64,000 bases of DNA from Hydrocarboniphaga sp. (GCF_028291725.1 NZ_JAQGNT010000064.1:1-64000); one strand, 5' to 3'. Shown: positions 43,452-53,121, numbered from the stretch's first letter. A program made the numbers and translations. Notes: generated by a model not told the origin, from the letters alone.

Positions 43452-44510
43452 TCAGCTCAGCGTGATGATCATTTTTCCGATGTTCTCGCCACGAAACATT
43501 CTCGACACTGCGCTCGGCGCCGAATCGAGCCCTTCTAGGCGCGTCTCCAGCGCGATGATCTGCCCGGCGCGCAGCCAGTACGCGAGCTGTGCAATCGCAG
43601 CTGGGAAGAATTTCTGGAAGTGGAACGTGGTATAGCTCTCGAACCGCAAACCGTTGGCGTGGATTGGACGGACATCGACGGTCCAACCGCCGCCGACGTC
43701 GTCATACGTCGATATCTGGCCGCATTCCACCACCCTTGATCCGCGGCGCATGAGCCACATCACGGTATTGCTTACAGTCCCGCCGACGTTGTCGAAGTAT
43801 ACGTCCGGTCCGTTCGGCAGCAACTCGAGCAAGTCCGCCTTCAAGGTCGGTGAGCGGTAGTCAAGGGCCGCATCGAAGCCCAGCTTGTCCACCAAAACCC
43901 GCCGCTTCTCCTCTGAACTCGCCAAGCCGATGACTCGGGCTCCTTGCAGTTTGGCGATCTGACCAGCGAGGGATCCGATACCACCGGCGGCGCCGGATAC
44001 CAGCACCGTTTCTCCAGTCTTGGGACGGCCCACCTCAAGGATTCCGAAATAGGCGGTGATACCGTTGACGCCCAAGGCTCCCAGCACCTGCGAAGCTGGC
44101 TGGATCAGAGGGTCGATCTTTTCGAGCGTCTCGCCGAGCGGATGCACCTTCTCGAGCAGCTCCTTCCCTAGTGGGTGGTTCGCAAACGGCTGCCAAACGG
44201 ATGTCTCAGCCCAAGCCAGGAGTCCGGTCACGACATCGCCGGCTTGGAGCCCTTCGATCTTCGATTCCAGGATCTCGGCCACTCCGAACGAATAGACTGA
44301 GGATTTCAGCGGCAAACTCGGAACGAAGTCGTTCAAGCCAGTCAGCTGAACGCGCAGAGCTGGATCGACCGACAATGCCAGGGTCCTGAGCTTCGCCTCG
44401 CCGCGTTCGAGGGCGGGCAAGTCATGATCGACGATGCTGAAATCGGAGGGCTCTACCGCGCGCCCATTCGAGTAAGAGGTCACCGTTACAGTACGGGTTT
44501 TTGAGGTCAT
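43452..44510 (-). CDS. NADP-dependent oxidoreductase (MDR, CurA/LTB4DH-like)
   Basis: A 352-residue zinc-less medium-chain dehydrogenase from ATG 44510. Nucleotide binding is seen at VSGAAGGIGSLAGQIAKLQG and DVYFDNVGG. This branch reduces alpha,beta-unsaturated ketones such as curcumin or leukotriene-type enones. It is downstream of a LysR gene on the same strand (206-base gap) and upstream of the DUF1330 gene. A possible role is saturating an enone intermediate. Confidence 0.88.
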   Translation of the reverse strand: MTSKTRTVTVTSYSNGRAVEPSDFSIVDHDLPALERGEAKLRTLALSVDPALRVQLTGLNDFVPSLPLKSSVYSFGVAEILESKIEGLQAGDVVTGLLAWAETSVWQPFANHPLGKELLEKVHPLGETLEKIDPLIQPASQVLGALGVNGITAYFGILEVGRPKTGETVLVSGAAGGIGSLAGQIAKLQGARVIGLASSEEKRRVLVDKLGFDAALDYRSPTLKADLLELLPNGPDVYFDNVGGTVSNTVMWLMRRGSRVVECGQISTYDDVGGGWTVDVRPIHANGLRFESYTTFHFQKFFPAAIAQLAYWLRAGQIIALETRLEGLDSAPSAVSRMFRGENIGKMIITLS

Positions 44511-44716
44511 TGCCTTGTTCGCGAAGTCGTAGTTGGAGCGCCCGTTCGGAGCGCCGTGACGCGACAGGCAACGCATGCAAGTAAGCCCGAAGGCATTGCA
44601 TTTGGTTACGAGTCCCGACGTGTAGTGCCGCGACTAACCTACACGTCGAGACCAAAAGAACAAATAGGGCCAGCCTCCCCACTGAAGTGACCCGAAGGAC
44701 GCAATCTCCCGCTGTT

Positions 44717-45625
44717 TCAGGCGGTGGCATTTCCCAACGATGGTCCTGCGTTCCGAAGCATGTCGATCAGCACCTTGGCCGCCGGCGCGAGATGCCGTGA
44801 GGGTGCATGCACGACACTGATCGGCATGGAAGGCATCGCGTACTCCTGAAGGATTCGAACAAGCTTCCCGCTCTGAACGAGATCATCGACAAGATAATCC
44901 GCCACCATGATGATTCCCATCGACTGCAGTGCTGCTGCGACGAGCGCGTCGCCATCGTCGACGGTCAGAGAGCTACCGAATGACAGCGAGGCGACCTCGC
45001 CATCGATCATGAAACGATACTTGTATCGATTCGTCGTACCCGGTGTCATAAAACCGACGAACCGATGGTTGACCAAGTCACGGGGGTGAGACGGAACGCC
45101 CGCTGACGCCAAGTACTCCGGAGATCCGCACAGCGCAAGCTTGGTCTCGCCGATCCGCCTCGCGATCAAGCCGGAATGCGCCAGGTTACCTATTCGAATC
45201 GCCAGGTCCACCCCCTCCTCGACCAGTTCTACGTTCCTGTCGCTGATGCGGGCTTCCACTTCCACCTGTGGGTGCAACCTGATGAACTTGGCAACCACCG
45301 GTAGAACTCGATTCCGTACTATTCCCGTGGCCGTGATGCTGATCGTCAGCTTTCCCTGCGGAAGCAATGCAGCCGCCGAAGCCGAGTGTTCCGCATCGGC
45401 GAGTTCCGCCAGGATCCCCTTACAACGAGCATGAAACGAATGGCCCGCTGGGGTGAGCCGCACGGACCGCGTTGTACGTGCCAGCAACTGGATACCAAGC
45501 CGGTTTTCCAATCGAGCGACGGCCTTGCTGACGCCAGACGAGGTCATACCCAGTACAGCACCGGCCGATCGAAAACCGCCAGTGTCTCCGACCGCCACGA
45601 ATGCGCTGATCGCTACTAGATCCAT
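44717..45625 (-). CDS. LysR-family transcriptional regulator
   Basis: A 302-residue LysR protein starting MDLVAISAFVAV. The HTH GFRSAGAVLGMTSSGVSKAVARLENRLG is followed by a substrate-binding domain (TISITATGIVRNRVLPVV and GVDLAIRIGNL). LysR regulators of this CrgA-like group often control a neighbouring oxidoreductase, here the downstream MDR-family gene. No typical T-N11-A site was tested. Confidence 0.9.
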   Translation of the reverse strand: MDLVAISAFVAVGDTGGFRSAGAVLGMTSSGVSKAVARLENRLGIQLLARTTRSVRLTPAGHSFHARCKGILAELADAEHSASAAALLPQGKLTISITATGIVRNRVLPVVAKFIRLHPQVEVEARISDRNVELVEEGVDLAIRIGNLAHSGLIARRIGETKLALCGSPEYLASAGVPSHPRDLVNHRFVGFMTPGTTNRYKYRFMIDGEVASLSFGSSLTVDDGDALVAAALQSMGIIMVADYLVDDLVQSGKLVRILQEYAMPSMPISVVHAPSRHLAPAAKVLIDMLRNAGPSLGNATA

Positions 45626-45726
45626 TGTGAAGCCGAACAACTCAGCACCGGACCAAAACGAGCCGGTCTCGAGACCGGCCCACTGCGCGACACTGCTTCT
45701 TCAATCATCGAGCATCCACCCCGCCG

Positions 45727-46316
45727 CTACCATGGCTCGACCTTGTCCGCACTGAAGAATCCACCGGTAGGGCCATAGTCGGGAAGAAGCGCGAGTCGAA
45801 CAGCGGCGGCGGCACCCTCCGGTACCATTTGATATCCACGGTTGTTATTCAGATCGGTTTTGGTGAAACCTGGATCGGAAGAGTTGACCTTCATTCCGGT
45901 ACCTTGCAGCTGTGCCGCGAGTTGTACGGTCAGCATGTTCAGTGCTGCTTTCGAAGCGTTGTAGCCGATGATCTTCATATGGGAGAACTCCCCGTTCGAA
46001 TCGCCGTTATGCGTGAGAGGGCCGAGCCACTGGACACGTTGACGATGCGCGCCGATGCCGACTTTTGAAGCAGCGGAAGCATGGCCTGAGTTGCCGCCAG
46101 TCTTCCGAAGAAATTGGTCTCGAAGACGCGTCGGACAGCCTCCATACTCGCCGCACCGGGCTGGCCGTCGCTACGATCCGTGATACCGGCGTTGTTCACC
46201 GAGATATCGAGACGACCGAAATCGGCTTCGATCGCGGCGGCGGCATCTTCGATGGTCGACGGATTGCCGAGATCGACACGAATACAGCGCGCATCGATGC
46301 CCTCGGCGAGTCCGCA
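45727..46316 (-). pseudogene. Broken SDR gene (5' truncated, frameshifted)
   Basis: Two overlapping minus-strand frames together read as an SDR. The upstream frame gives NNAG and NVSSGSALSR then continues out of family (ITAIRTG) near 45980; the other frame picks up at MKIIGYNASKAAL with the catalytic Tyr-Lys and runs to the end. The N-terminal cofactor-binding Gly motif is missing, because the sequence upstream of about 46316 belongs to the AraC gene end. So the gene is both truncated and frameshifted. A single sequencing error could account for the shift but not the truncation. Confidence 0.75.
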
Positions 46317-46347
46317 CCTCCAGGGACGCATGCCGATCGACCGAATA

Positions 46348-47301
46348 TTAATGCGACGCAATGTAGATGGATGAAGGTGCTGGCGCGGGATAAGCAAACG
46401 TTCGCTTCATCCGGTCGACTTCCTCGATGGGCGTCTTGCCGAACATCCGCTTGAACTCGCGGTTGAATTGCGAGGCGCTCTCGTAGCCGACTTTACTGCT
46501 CGCGAGAGTGGCCGTGATGTCACTTCGAACCATCAAAAGTCTCGCCTGGTGAAGTCGCGTCGATTTCAGGTATTGAATTGGCGAAGTGTTGGTAACCGAT
46601 TTGAAGTGCGCATGGAACGTGGGCACGCTCATCTTGGCTTCCTTGGCCAGCCTTTCCACGTCCAGATCGTCGGTGTAGGCGATGTGTATTTTTCTGAGTG
46701 CTCTCGCGATTTTTCCAAAGTGTCCCTGCTTGGCGAGGGCGGCGCGCATGGTGCCCCCCTGCTCCCCGACGAAAACACGGAAGTAGATTTCCCGAACCAA
46801 AGCCGGCCCCAATATGGCAGCTTCGATCGGGGAGGACATCACCTCGAGAAATCTCAAAACAGACTCCAATAGCCGAGGATCCATCAGCGTCGAAACCATG
46901 CCTTTCGGCTTCGCCACCACAGGGCTACCGGATTCTTGCAATTGCAACAGCAAATCCGCAGCGACGTTCAGATCGAGGCGAAAGTAGATTGCCAGAAGTG
47001 GCTCACGCTCGCTCGCGTCGGTCTCCATCGAGAACGGGATCGGAACGGAGACGACCAAGTAGTGATTCGCGTCGTAAAGATAAACGTCACTTCCGAGGAA
47101 GCCCCGCTTTCTCCCCTGACACACGATAACGATGCCTGGATCGTAAAGCACGGGAGCTCGGTCCAATGCTCGATTGGATCTGAGGAAGCGAACGTCCGGC
47201 AACGCGGTCAAATTGTAGCCCTCGTTCGGTGCGAGCCCCCCGATGATTGAGATCGTGCGTTGGGTTGTGGCCGATCGGTCCGTCGAATCGTTTTGATTCA
47301 C
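46348..47301 (-). CDS. AraC-family transcriptional regulator
   Basis: About 317 residues from a GTG at 47301 with a strong ggaggg site; a TTG start at 47349 is possible. An N-terminal AraC-type sensory domain (PGIVIVCQGRKRGFLG) is followed by two HTHs (LAKEAKMSVPTFHAHFKSVT and SSKVGYESASQFNREFKRMFG). It is transcribed away from the intact SDR gene at 47547, a common regulator/target pair. Its end runs into the remnant SDR gene. Confidence 0.88.
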   Translation of the reverse strand: MNQNDSTDRSATTQRTISIIGGLAPNEGYNLTALPDVRFLRSNRALDRAPVLYDPGIVIVCQGRKRGFLGSDVYLYDANHYLVVSVPIPFSMETDASEREPLLAIYFRLDLNVAADLLLQLQESGSPVVAKPKGMVSTLMDPRLLESVLRFLEVMSSPIEAAILGPALVREIYFRVFVGEQGGTMRAALAKQGHFGKIARALRKIHIAYTDDLDVERLAKEAKMSVPTFHAHFKSVTNTSPIQYLKSTRLHQARLLMVRSDITATLASSKVGYESASQFNREFKRMFGKTPIEEVDRMKRTFAYPAPAPSSIYIASH

Positions 47302-47546
47302 TGGGATTTCCCTCCTGGATCTCGGTTTCTCATAGGAATAGGCAATCAATTTAGAGGAACCGGCCTACGCCTGAAACGCATTGACTAATAGCATAGCGAT
47401 ATCGTCGAGCGAGTTGGCATCGGTCCTCTTCAGATAGAGGAAACCCTATTACATGTCGCCGCGGCGAGAATGGCAAACGACCGCTCGACAGTCGAGTCTC
47501 AGCCAATCGCCCGTCCGCGGCAGAACGCAAAGTGAGAGAAAACCTG

Positions 47547-48380
47547 ATGAGAAAATCGAAGATCTACTTCATTACGGGTGTGTCCAGCGGTTTCGGCCGA
47601 GCTATCGCGACAGCCGTACTGAACGCCGGCCATAAAGTTGTCGGAACCGTAAGAAACGAAGCGGCGCAGCGCAAATTCCAATCACTGAATCCTTCACTCG
47701 CCACCGCTTTCATCCATGATGTAACGCATTTCGATGCCACAGACGCGCTCGCAAAATCCGTTGAGTCCACGATTGGTCCGGTCGACGTCCTGATCAACAA
47801 CGCGGGCTACGGCCACGAGGGAATCCTTGAAGAGTCACCACTGTCTGAGATGCGGCAACAATTCGACGTCAACGTCTTCGGAGCAGTGGCCGTCATCAAG
47901 GCGTTCCTGCCCTATTTCCGTAATCGTCGTGCCGGACATATCGTCAATATCACTTCTATGGGCGGTTTTATAACCATGCCGGGTATCGCGTACTACTGCG
48001 GCAGCAAGTTCGCTCTGGAAGGAATTTCGGAAGTCTTGAGCAAGGAACTCAAGCCCTTTGGTGTCTTCGTCACCGCCGTCGCCCCCGGTTCGTTCAAGAC
48101 CGATTGGGCCGGTCGCTCGATGGTGCGTACACCACGCAGCATCTCCGATTACGACGCCATCTTTGAGCCGATTCGCGCAGCACGCATCGAGAAGAGTGGT
48201 AAGCAGTTGGGTGAGCCTGCCAAGGCTGCTCTTGCGATCATCAACCTTGTTGACAGCAAAGAGCCACCGGCTCATCTGCTGCTCGGTAGCGATGCGTTAG
48301 CCTTGGTCCGCGGCAAACTCGAGCAGATGTCGAGGGAGATCGATGGTTTCGAGGGAATCACTCGATCGACCGACTCGTAG
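47547..48380 (+). CDS. SDR-family oxidoreductase
   Basis: A 277-residue SDR. TGVSSGFGR, NNAG, NITSMGG and YCGSK are visible, and the long C-terminal tail is typical of the branch with 3-ketoreductase-like or unknown alcohol substrates. Start at ATG 47547 preceded by GAGA. It is divergent from the AraC gene and convergent with the old-yellow-enzyme gene. Confidence 0.87.
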   Translation: MRKSKIYFITGVSSGFGRAIATAVLNAGHKVVGTVRNEAAQRKFQSLNPSLATAFIHDVTHFDATDALAKSVESTIGPVDVLINNAGYGHEGILEESPLSEMRQQFDVNVFGAVAVIKAFLPYFRNRRAGHIVNITSMGGFITMPGIAYYCGSKFALEGISEVLSKELKPFGVFVTAVAPGSFKTDWAGRSMVRTPRSISDYDAIFEPIRAARIEKSGKQLGEPAKAALAIINLVDSKEPPAHLLLGSDALALVRGKLEQMSREIDGFEGITRSTDS

Positions 48381-48517
48381 TTCGCTTCGGTAGGCGCATG
48401 TCGTATCCGGCCGATGCAAGAGACAGCATCACCTGGATACGACACGAGATTGCAGATGGTTCGACCGCTCCGAGAGAAGGTCAACGACTCCGGCAGAGCG
48501 GCTCGGCAAGCGGCGAT

Positions 48518-49660
48518 CTACGCCGCATGCTCCACTTCCTTGCTCTCGCCGAATTGGTCGAGGCATGCAGTGAAGACCGGGCGCTTGAGCCAGGCGCCGT
48601 ATTGATTGGGGAGAACTCGCCACGGATCCTCCTTCCCAAGAATCTGCGCGGCGTGATACGGCCAGCGAGGATCGGAGAGGATCTGACGCCCGATCATGAT
48701 CAAATCCGCCTGCTCGTCACGAATGATTCGATCGGCGTCTTGCGGGCGCTCGATGTTCCATCCCGCGGCGACGGGGATCCCGACTTCACGCCTGATCCGT
48801 TCTGCCATCGGTACCATGAAGCAGGGACCCCACGGAATTCCGGATACATCGGGCGAGTTGAAACCGATACTGATGTCGAGCAGATCGAGTCCCTCCTGCT
48901 TGAGCAGCCGGATCAGCTCAAGAGAGTCCTCGAACTGCAAGCCGTCCGGATGGAAATCACTGACGCCCAACCGTGCAATCAGCGGGAGCCGCTCTGGCCA
49001 GACAGCGCGCACTTGACGGAAGGTTTCCAGCAGGAAACGCGAGCGGCCCTCGAAGCTTCCTCCATATTGGTCGGTTCGAAAATTGCCGAACGGCGAGAAA
49101 AACGACTGCGCCAAGTATCCGTGAGCGAAATGAATTTCGAGCAGTTCGAAACCGGCGGTGAGCGCGCGTTTGACAGCAGAGACCCATTCGCCTTGCACTC
49201 GCTTGATGTCGTCGAGGCTCATTTCCTGCGGGCACCGATCCAGCAGGCCACCGAACGGCCGCGCCGAAGCGGCGATGATAGGCCAGCCACCCTCGCTTTC
49301 AGGAATATGGGCGTCGCCAAGCCAAGGAGGGTTCGCGCTTCCTTTCCGCCCGGAGTGCCCCAACTGGATGCCGACAACCGCGCCCTGCCTCTTGCAGAAG
49401 CGAACGACTTGCGACCACGCTTCGGCTTGCTTGTCGTTCCACAATCCCGCACAACCCGGCGTCACGCGACCAATCGGCGAAATGGCGGTGTTTTCCGCTA
49501 TCACCAGACCAGCTCCGCCAACAGCAGGCGCGCCGAGATTCACGACGTGCCAGTCCTGGACAACGCCATCGATCGCTGAACATTGCCCCAACGGCGGCAC
49601 GGCAATCCTATTTTTCAGGGTCACGCCTTTGAGCTTGTACTCGCTAAACAGATCAGCCAT
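48518..49660 (-). CDS. Old yellow enzyme (NADH:flavin oxidoreductase, YqjM/XenA-like)
   Basis: A 380-residue FMN ene-reductase. The family segments KNRIAVPPLGQ, the active-site pair in LGHSGRKGS, and HFAHGYLAQSFFSP with NFRTDQYGG are present, as in class III thermophilic-like OYEs. It reduces activated C=C bonds. Its promoter region holds a near-perfect copy of the TGACT-type palindrome, linking it to the crotonase operon. The gene ends convergent with the SDR gene. Confidence 0.9.
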   Translation of the reverse strand: MADLFSEYKLKGVTLKNRIAVPPLGQCSAIDGVVQDWHVVNLGAPAVGGAGLVIAENTAISPIGRVTPGCAGLWNDKQAEAWSQVVRFCKRQGAVVGIQLGHSGRKGSANPPWLGDAHIPESEGGWPIIAASARPFGGLLDRCPQEMSLDDIKRVQGEWVSAVKRALTAGFELLEIHFAHGYLAQSFFSPFGNFRTDQYGGSFEGRSRFLLETFRQVRAVWPERLPLIARLGVSDFHPDGLQFEDSLELIRLLKQEGLDLLDISIGFNSPDVSGIPWGPCFMVPMAERIRREVGIPVAAGWNIERPQDADRIIRDEQADLIMIGRQILSDPRWPYHAAQILGKEDPWRVLPNQYGAWLKRPVFTACLDQFGESKEVEHAA

Positions 49661-50311
49661 TTGTCTCTCCAGTTTCTCTCGCGTTTTTTTGGCTCGGCTC
49701 TAACTGCGCCAGCCACTAACAAGTACTTCGGTCAGCGCCAATAACTTATAAGTAAATTATAATGACTATAAAGTCAATTCCGATTGACTGCAAGGAGAAT
49801 GGCTTCGGTGATCGAGGTTCCGACTAAAATCGCTGCGCGGATTCGTCTTGGCGAGGATTACGACGCGCGCATTTTGAGCGAGCTAGCGCGCGTTGGTTCG
49901 CTGCCTGCTTAGAGCACTCGACTCCGGCCTTTCGCCGATGGTCGCCCCCGACGCGGGGCTACCCGCGCGTTGTCGCTTGATTTACCAGATAGCTCAAGCA
50001 GAGAGACTGCAGCTGCTCGCGCAAAACCAGAATCAGCTCCTTTGGAGCGTCCGCCCTCGAGAATCGCCCGAGTCGGCCCCACCATGGCGACGGCGAACAT
50101 ATAGGTAGTCAAGGTAACGTTGTCGAAATGATCGAACTGCTCACTGGCGAACATCGGACGGCCATCAACGGGGCCTACCTCAATTGTACCGACCATGAAC
50201 TGGAGCTCGTGGCTCCTGCGACCGAACAGTGGGCAGCCGGCGATCTCGTGGCTACGAGCCGATCGTTGATGTCGGCCGATCTCTGGCACCACTCCCCAAG
50301 CGCTGCGGACG
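49661..50311. other. Intergenic region with operator; no convincing gene
   Basis: The left part carries the old-yellow-enzyme promoter and a TGACT palindrome. A 37-codon frame starts at ATG 49799 directly after AAGGAG, beginning MASVIEVPTKIAARIRLGEDY, and ends at 49912. The remaining frames, such as 49909-50292 minus, show no recognisable motif. Decayed coding sequence is possible. Confidence 0.4.
49763..49776. promoter_or_regulatory. Near-palindrome TGACTATAAAGTCA, probable operator
   Basis: It differs from the perfect palindrome at 41375 by one base. On the minus strand it overlaps a -35-like TTGACT, 17 bases before a TACTTA, upstream of the old-yellow-enzyme gene. Confidence 0.6.
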
Positions 50312-51130
50312 CTACCGCGTCCGCCGCCTGGCGGCGAACTGAGCCGCCAGCGCTTTCGCTTCCGGCGACGCTGTCATGCGTGAAATCGATCTGGCTTCCA
50401 TTTCGAGATGCGTCTCCAGCGTTTCCGAGAAAGCCGACAAGAACAGAGTGCGAAGCGCTCCGACTGCCGATGGGCTTCCCTTGGCGAGTCTTTGAGCGGC
50501 CGCCAGGGCATCCGGCATCAGCGCATCGTGTACTACGACGCTCGTGACCAATCCCATGGACAGCGCCTCGTCAGCGCCGATCTTCCGATTCCCAAGGGCG
50601 AACTCCTGTGCCCGCCGCAGGCCTACGAGACGAGGCAACATCCAGCTCACCCCACCGTCGGGGCTGAGCCCGATCGCGGTGTAGGCGGTAGTGAACGAGG
50701 CCCTCTCCGAAGCGATCACGATGTCGCCCAACAAAGAGAGACCCAATCCGGCCCCGGCAGCCGCGCCGTTGACGGCGACGACTAAGGGTTTGTTCATCCT
50801 CGACAGTCTCGATACCGCAGCGTTGAGATAGACCGTTATCTCTTTCATGAGCGTTGGCAGTCGGTCACCGGCAGCGGCAAACGACGGGATGTCGCCGCCC
50901 GCACAGAACAGCCTTCCCTCGCCCGTCAGAACAACGCACCGAATCGCCTCGTCCTCGTCCACCCGGATCGCCGCCAGCATCAACGCATGCAACGTCGGCC
51001 TGTCGAGCACATTACCTACGGATGGACGATCGAGCGTGATGATCGCGATATCGTCGGTCAACTCGAACCTGATTCCGGCATTGGTGCCGCTCTCACCGGA
51101 CACCGTACTGCTGACTTCACCCGTTTGCAT
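50312..51130 (-). CDS. PaaG-like enoyl-CoA isomerase/hydratase (crotonase family)
   Basis: A 272-residue crotonase. The oxyanion segments CAGGDI and NGAAAGAGLGLS lack the first catalytic glutamate, whereas Asp158 in AIGLSPDGGVSW is the residue used by PaaG-type isomerases and related enzymes. Isomerisation of double bonds or epoxide/oxepin CoA chemistry is thus more likely than hydration. ATG 51130 with a GGAG site is preferred to ATG 51166. Divergent from the muconolactone-isomerase-like gene across TGAC-type sites. Confidence 0.83.
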   Translation of the reverse strand: MQTGEVSSTVSGESGTNAGIRFELTDDIAIITLDRPSVGNVLDRPTLHALMLAAIRVDEDEAIRCVVLTGEGRLFCAGGDIPSFAAAGDRLPTLMKEITVYLNAAVSRLSRMNKPLVVAVNGAAAGAGLGLSLLGDIVIASERASFTTAYTAIGLSPDGGVSWMLPRLVGLRRAQEFALGNRKIGADEALSMGLVTSVVVHDALMPDALAAAQRLAKGSPSAVGALRTLFLSAFSETLETHLEMEARSISRMTASPEAKALAAQFAARRRTR

Positions 51131-51254
51131 CGTTTGGTCTCCGAATACTGGACACGGCACGGTCATGTCGCGGCGGAGTGGGCGATCGACTGGTGCTACG
51201 CATTCATCAATGCCCTCTCCTTATTGGATAATATGACTTTACGGTATTTATTAT

Positions 51255-51268
51255 TGACTGCCACGTCA
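51255..51268. promoter_or_regulatory. TGACTGCCACGTCA operator-like palindrome
   Basis: Within TTGACTGCCACGTCAA (51254-51269), arms TTGAC/GTCAA pair perfectly. A partial TGACTTTACGGT lies 21 bases to the left (51234). It sits between divergent genes and resembles the sites at 41375 and 49763. Confidence 0.5.
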
Positions 51269-51459
51269 ATTCCATGAATGATGAGCAGCTGCACCGTGGA
51301 CTGCACACGAATTGATCGCACAGTTCCCGAGGCGGGTTACAGAGGATCGATAAGCCAAGTTCTCAATGGGCGAATGTGCCAAGGAGATAAGGGGCGATCC
51401 AGCCTAAAGAAAAGCATGGCCCGGACGCTGACGTCCGCACGTACGTACAGGAGAACCAT

Positions 51460-51795
51460 ATGTTGTATCTATTCCAAGCCAGCCTTGAAAAGCCGGCCGA
51501 CATGACGCGCGCCGACTTCTACCACCTATGGGAGCAGGAATCAGAGGCCGCAATCGCCTTCCTTCAGTCCGGGGAGGCCCTTTCGGCCTACAAGCTTGCG
51601 GGCGCTGATGAACTCATCGCAATTTTCGATATCGTTTCGAACGATCGAATCGATCAAATAATGCAGAGCCTACCGATCTGGCGACTCAATGCTCAGCATA
51701 TGGCGAAGGTACGCTGGACACCCCTCCGCGCTTATGCGGACTGGTACGCTGATCTCAAGATCTTGTCGGGCAGCAAGGCGAAGGCTGAAGCTTAG
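51460..51795 (+). CDS. Muconolactone delta-isomerase family protein
   Basis: A 111-residue ferredoxin-like protein. The stretch LYLFQASLEKPADMTRADF, AIFDIVSNDRIDQIMQSLPIW and VRWTPLR fits the muconolactone isomerase (CatC) family, slightly longer at the C terminus. No other ring-cleavage genes of the beta-ketoadipate pathway are visible, so the true substrate may be another lactone or enol. Good ribosome site (aggagaacc). Confidence 0.82.
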   Translation: MLYLFQASLEKPADMTRADFYHLWEQESEAAIAFLQSGEALSAYKLAGADELIAIFDIVSNDRIDQIMQSLPIWRLNAQHMAKVRWTPLRAYADWYADLKILSGSKAKAEA

Positions 51796-52027
51796 TTATT
51801 GAATGCATCCAGGCGTCTGCGAGATATCTACGAGGAAGCGCAGGCGTACTGGTAAGCGAATAGCTATCATCATTGAAAGTGATGGCGCACTACGCACTTA
51901 TCGAGTTACGGAGCCGCCGAAGCACATTCACTCCGACAGAGAGCGCTCCGAAAAAAGACTTTCAGTCTACGTCGTTTAGCAAGCGACCGACACACTCCGA
52001 TGACGATTCAATGCTTCGAGTGGAAAG

Positions 52028-52177
52028 TCAGTCTGTTTGGCTATGCTCCAGGCCAAGGGCCGCGATCTTCTCGTCGGCCACCGCACGGGCATTGGCGCCG
52101 ACGACAAGAACGGTCTGAGTCATTGGGATTTTCTCTTGAAGCCATCGCAGCCTTTCGGCCAAGTTGAGAGTGTTCAT
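52028..52177 (-). pseudogene. Short open frame, possible dehydrogenase remnant
   Basis: A 49-codon frame on the minus strand contains TQTVLVVGANARAVADEKIAALG, a hydrophobic strand plus glycine that resembles a nucleotide-binding start. Nothing after it continues the family. It may be decayed or simply chance. It lies just upstream of an AraC gene on the other strand. Confidence 0.25.
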
Positions 52178-52242
52178 CGAACCCCTGGTCGCCCACCTCG
52201 CCCATCCGCCGGAAAGGGCAAGCCCATCGCGACCTTGTTGAA

Positions 52243-53088
52243 ATGAGAACGCCGAACGATCACGTAGACCTAGTGCGTGATGCCCCGAGCGGCATCGAAG
52301 CCATTCGTGCTCGATTTAGCGCGCACGCCTACGACATGCATCGCCACGATGAGTGGCTGATCGGCGTAAAAAACTTTGGAGTGCAGGAGTTTACTTGCCG
52401 CGGGGTCCGGTGCCGTAGCACCCTTGGCCGCGTAATCCTGATCGAGCCGGGTGAGGCTCACGACGGCGATGCAGGCAGCGAGGAAGGTTTCGACTACACC
52501 ATGCTCTATCTACCAAACCAATGGCTGAAAAGCATCGTGCCCTCAGGCATCGGTTCGGCTTGGGGATTTGCAGAAACCCTGATGGCAGACGCCAGCCTCG
52601 GCGGAGCAATACGTGAAACCTACGATGCGTTGAGAGCGCCGTCCGCTCGTCTGCACCGGGATGCGCTGCTCGACAAGGTCGTACACCTGCTGCTGCCTCA
52701 CCTTGGACGCGCAGCGACTCGTTTGAAGGAAGGTCGAGCCGAGCGGGTTGCGCGGCGAGCCCGAGAGCGGCTACATGACATGGTCGAGGACGATATCGGG
52801 GCTGATGCGCTCGCCATTGCCGCTGGTGCTGCGGATCGTTTCCAGCTGGCCCGCGCATTTCGAACGGAATATGGCGCCTCGCCTCACGCATACCTCGTGC
52901 AAATTCGTTTGATCCGGGCCCGTCAACTATTGGCTGCGGGAAAAACGCCAGTTGAAGCTGCTGCCGCCTGTGGCTTCGCGGATCAGAGCCATCTCGGCCG
53001 GTGGTTCCGACGCGCGTTTGCCTTGACCCCGGCCGCCTATCGCGAGCAATGCACGGGCATTCCAGACGGGGGCCGCCAGATCGGCTGA
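52243..53088 (+). CDS. AraC-family transcriptional regulator
   Basis: A 281-residue AraC protein with an N-terminal cupin sensor (HAYDMHRHDEWLIGV, GRVILIEPGEAHDG) and two C-terminal HTHs (LAIAAGAADRFQLARAFRTEYG and AAAACGFADQSHLGRWFRRAFALTPAAYR). It is followed 33 bases later by a DUF2000 gene, a pairing often seen for this AraC subtype. The target is likely a small amine or acid exporter or the DUF2000 gene rather than the CoA catabolism. Confidence 0.88.
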   Translation: MRTPNDHVDLVRDAPSGIEAIRARFSAHAYDMHRHDEWLIGVKNFGVQEFTCRGVRCRSTLGRVILIEPGEAHDGDAGSEEGFDYTMLYLPNQWLKSIVPSGIGSAWGFAETLMADASLGGAIRETYDALRAPSARLHRDALLDKVVHLLLPHLGRAATRLKEGRAERVARRARERLHDMVEDDIGADALAIAAGAADRFQLARAFRTEYGASPHAYLVQIRLIRARQLLAAGKTPVEAAAACGFADQSHLGRWFRRAFALTPAAYREQCTGIPDGGRQIG

Positions 53089-53121
53089 ACTACCGCCCCA
53101 ACCCCGAACGGATTTCATGCC

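Noticed and set aside
48398-49579. 393-codon plus-strand frame opposite the old-yellow-enzyme gene
   Set aside because: Shadow; the minus strand has the full OYE fold motifs.
51942-51975. Inverted repeat AGACT-TTC-AGTCT as a fourth operator
   Set aside because: Spacing and half-sites differ from TGACTTTAAAGTCA and no promoter or intact gene start lies nearby.
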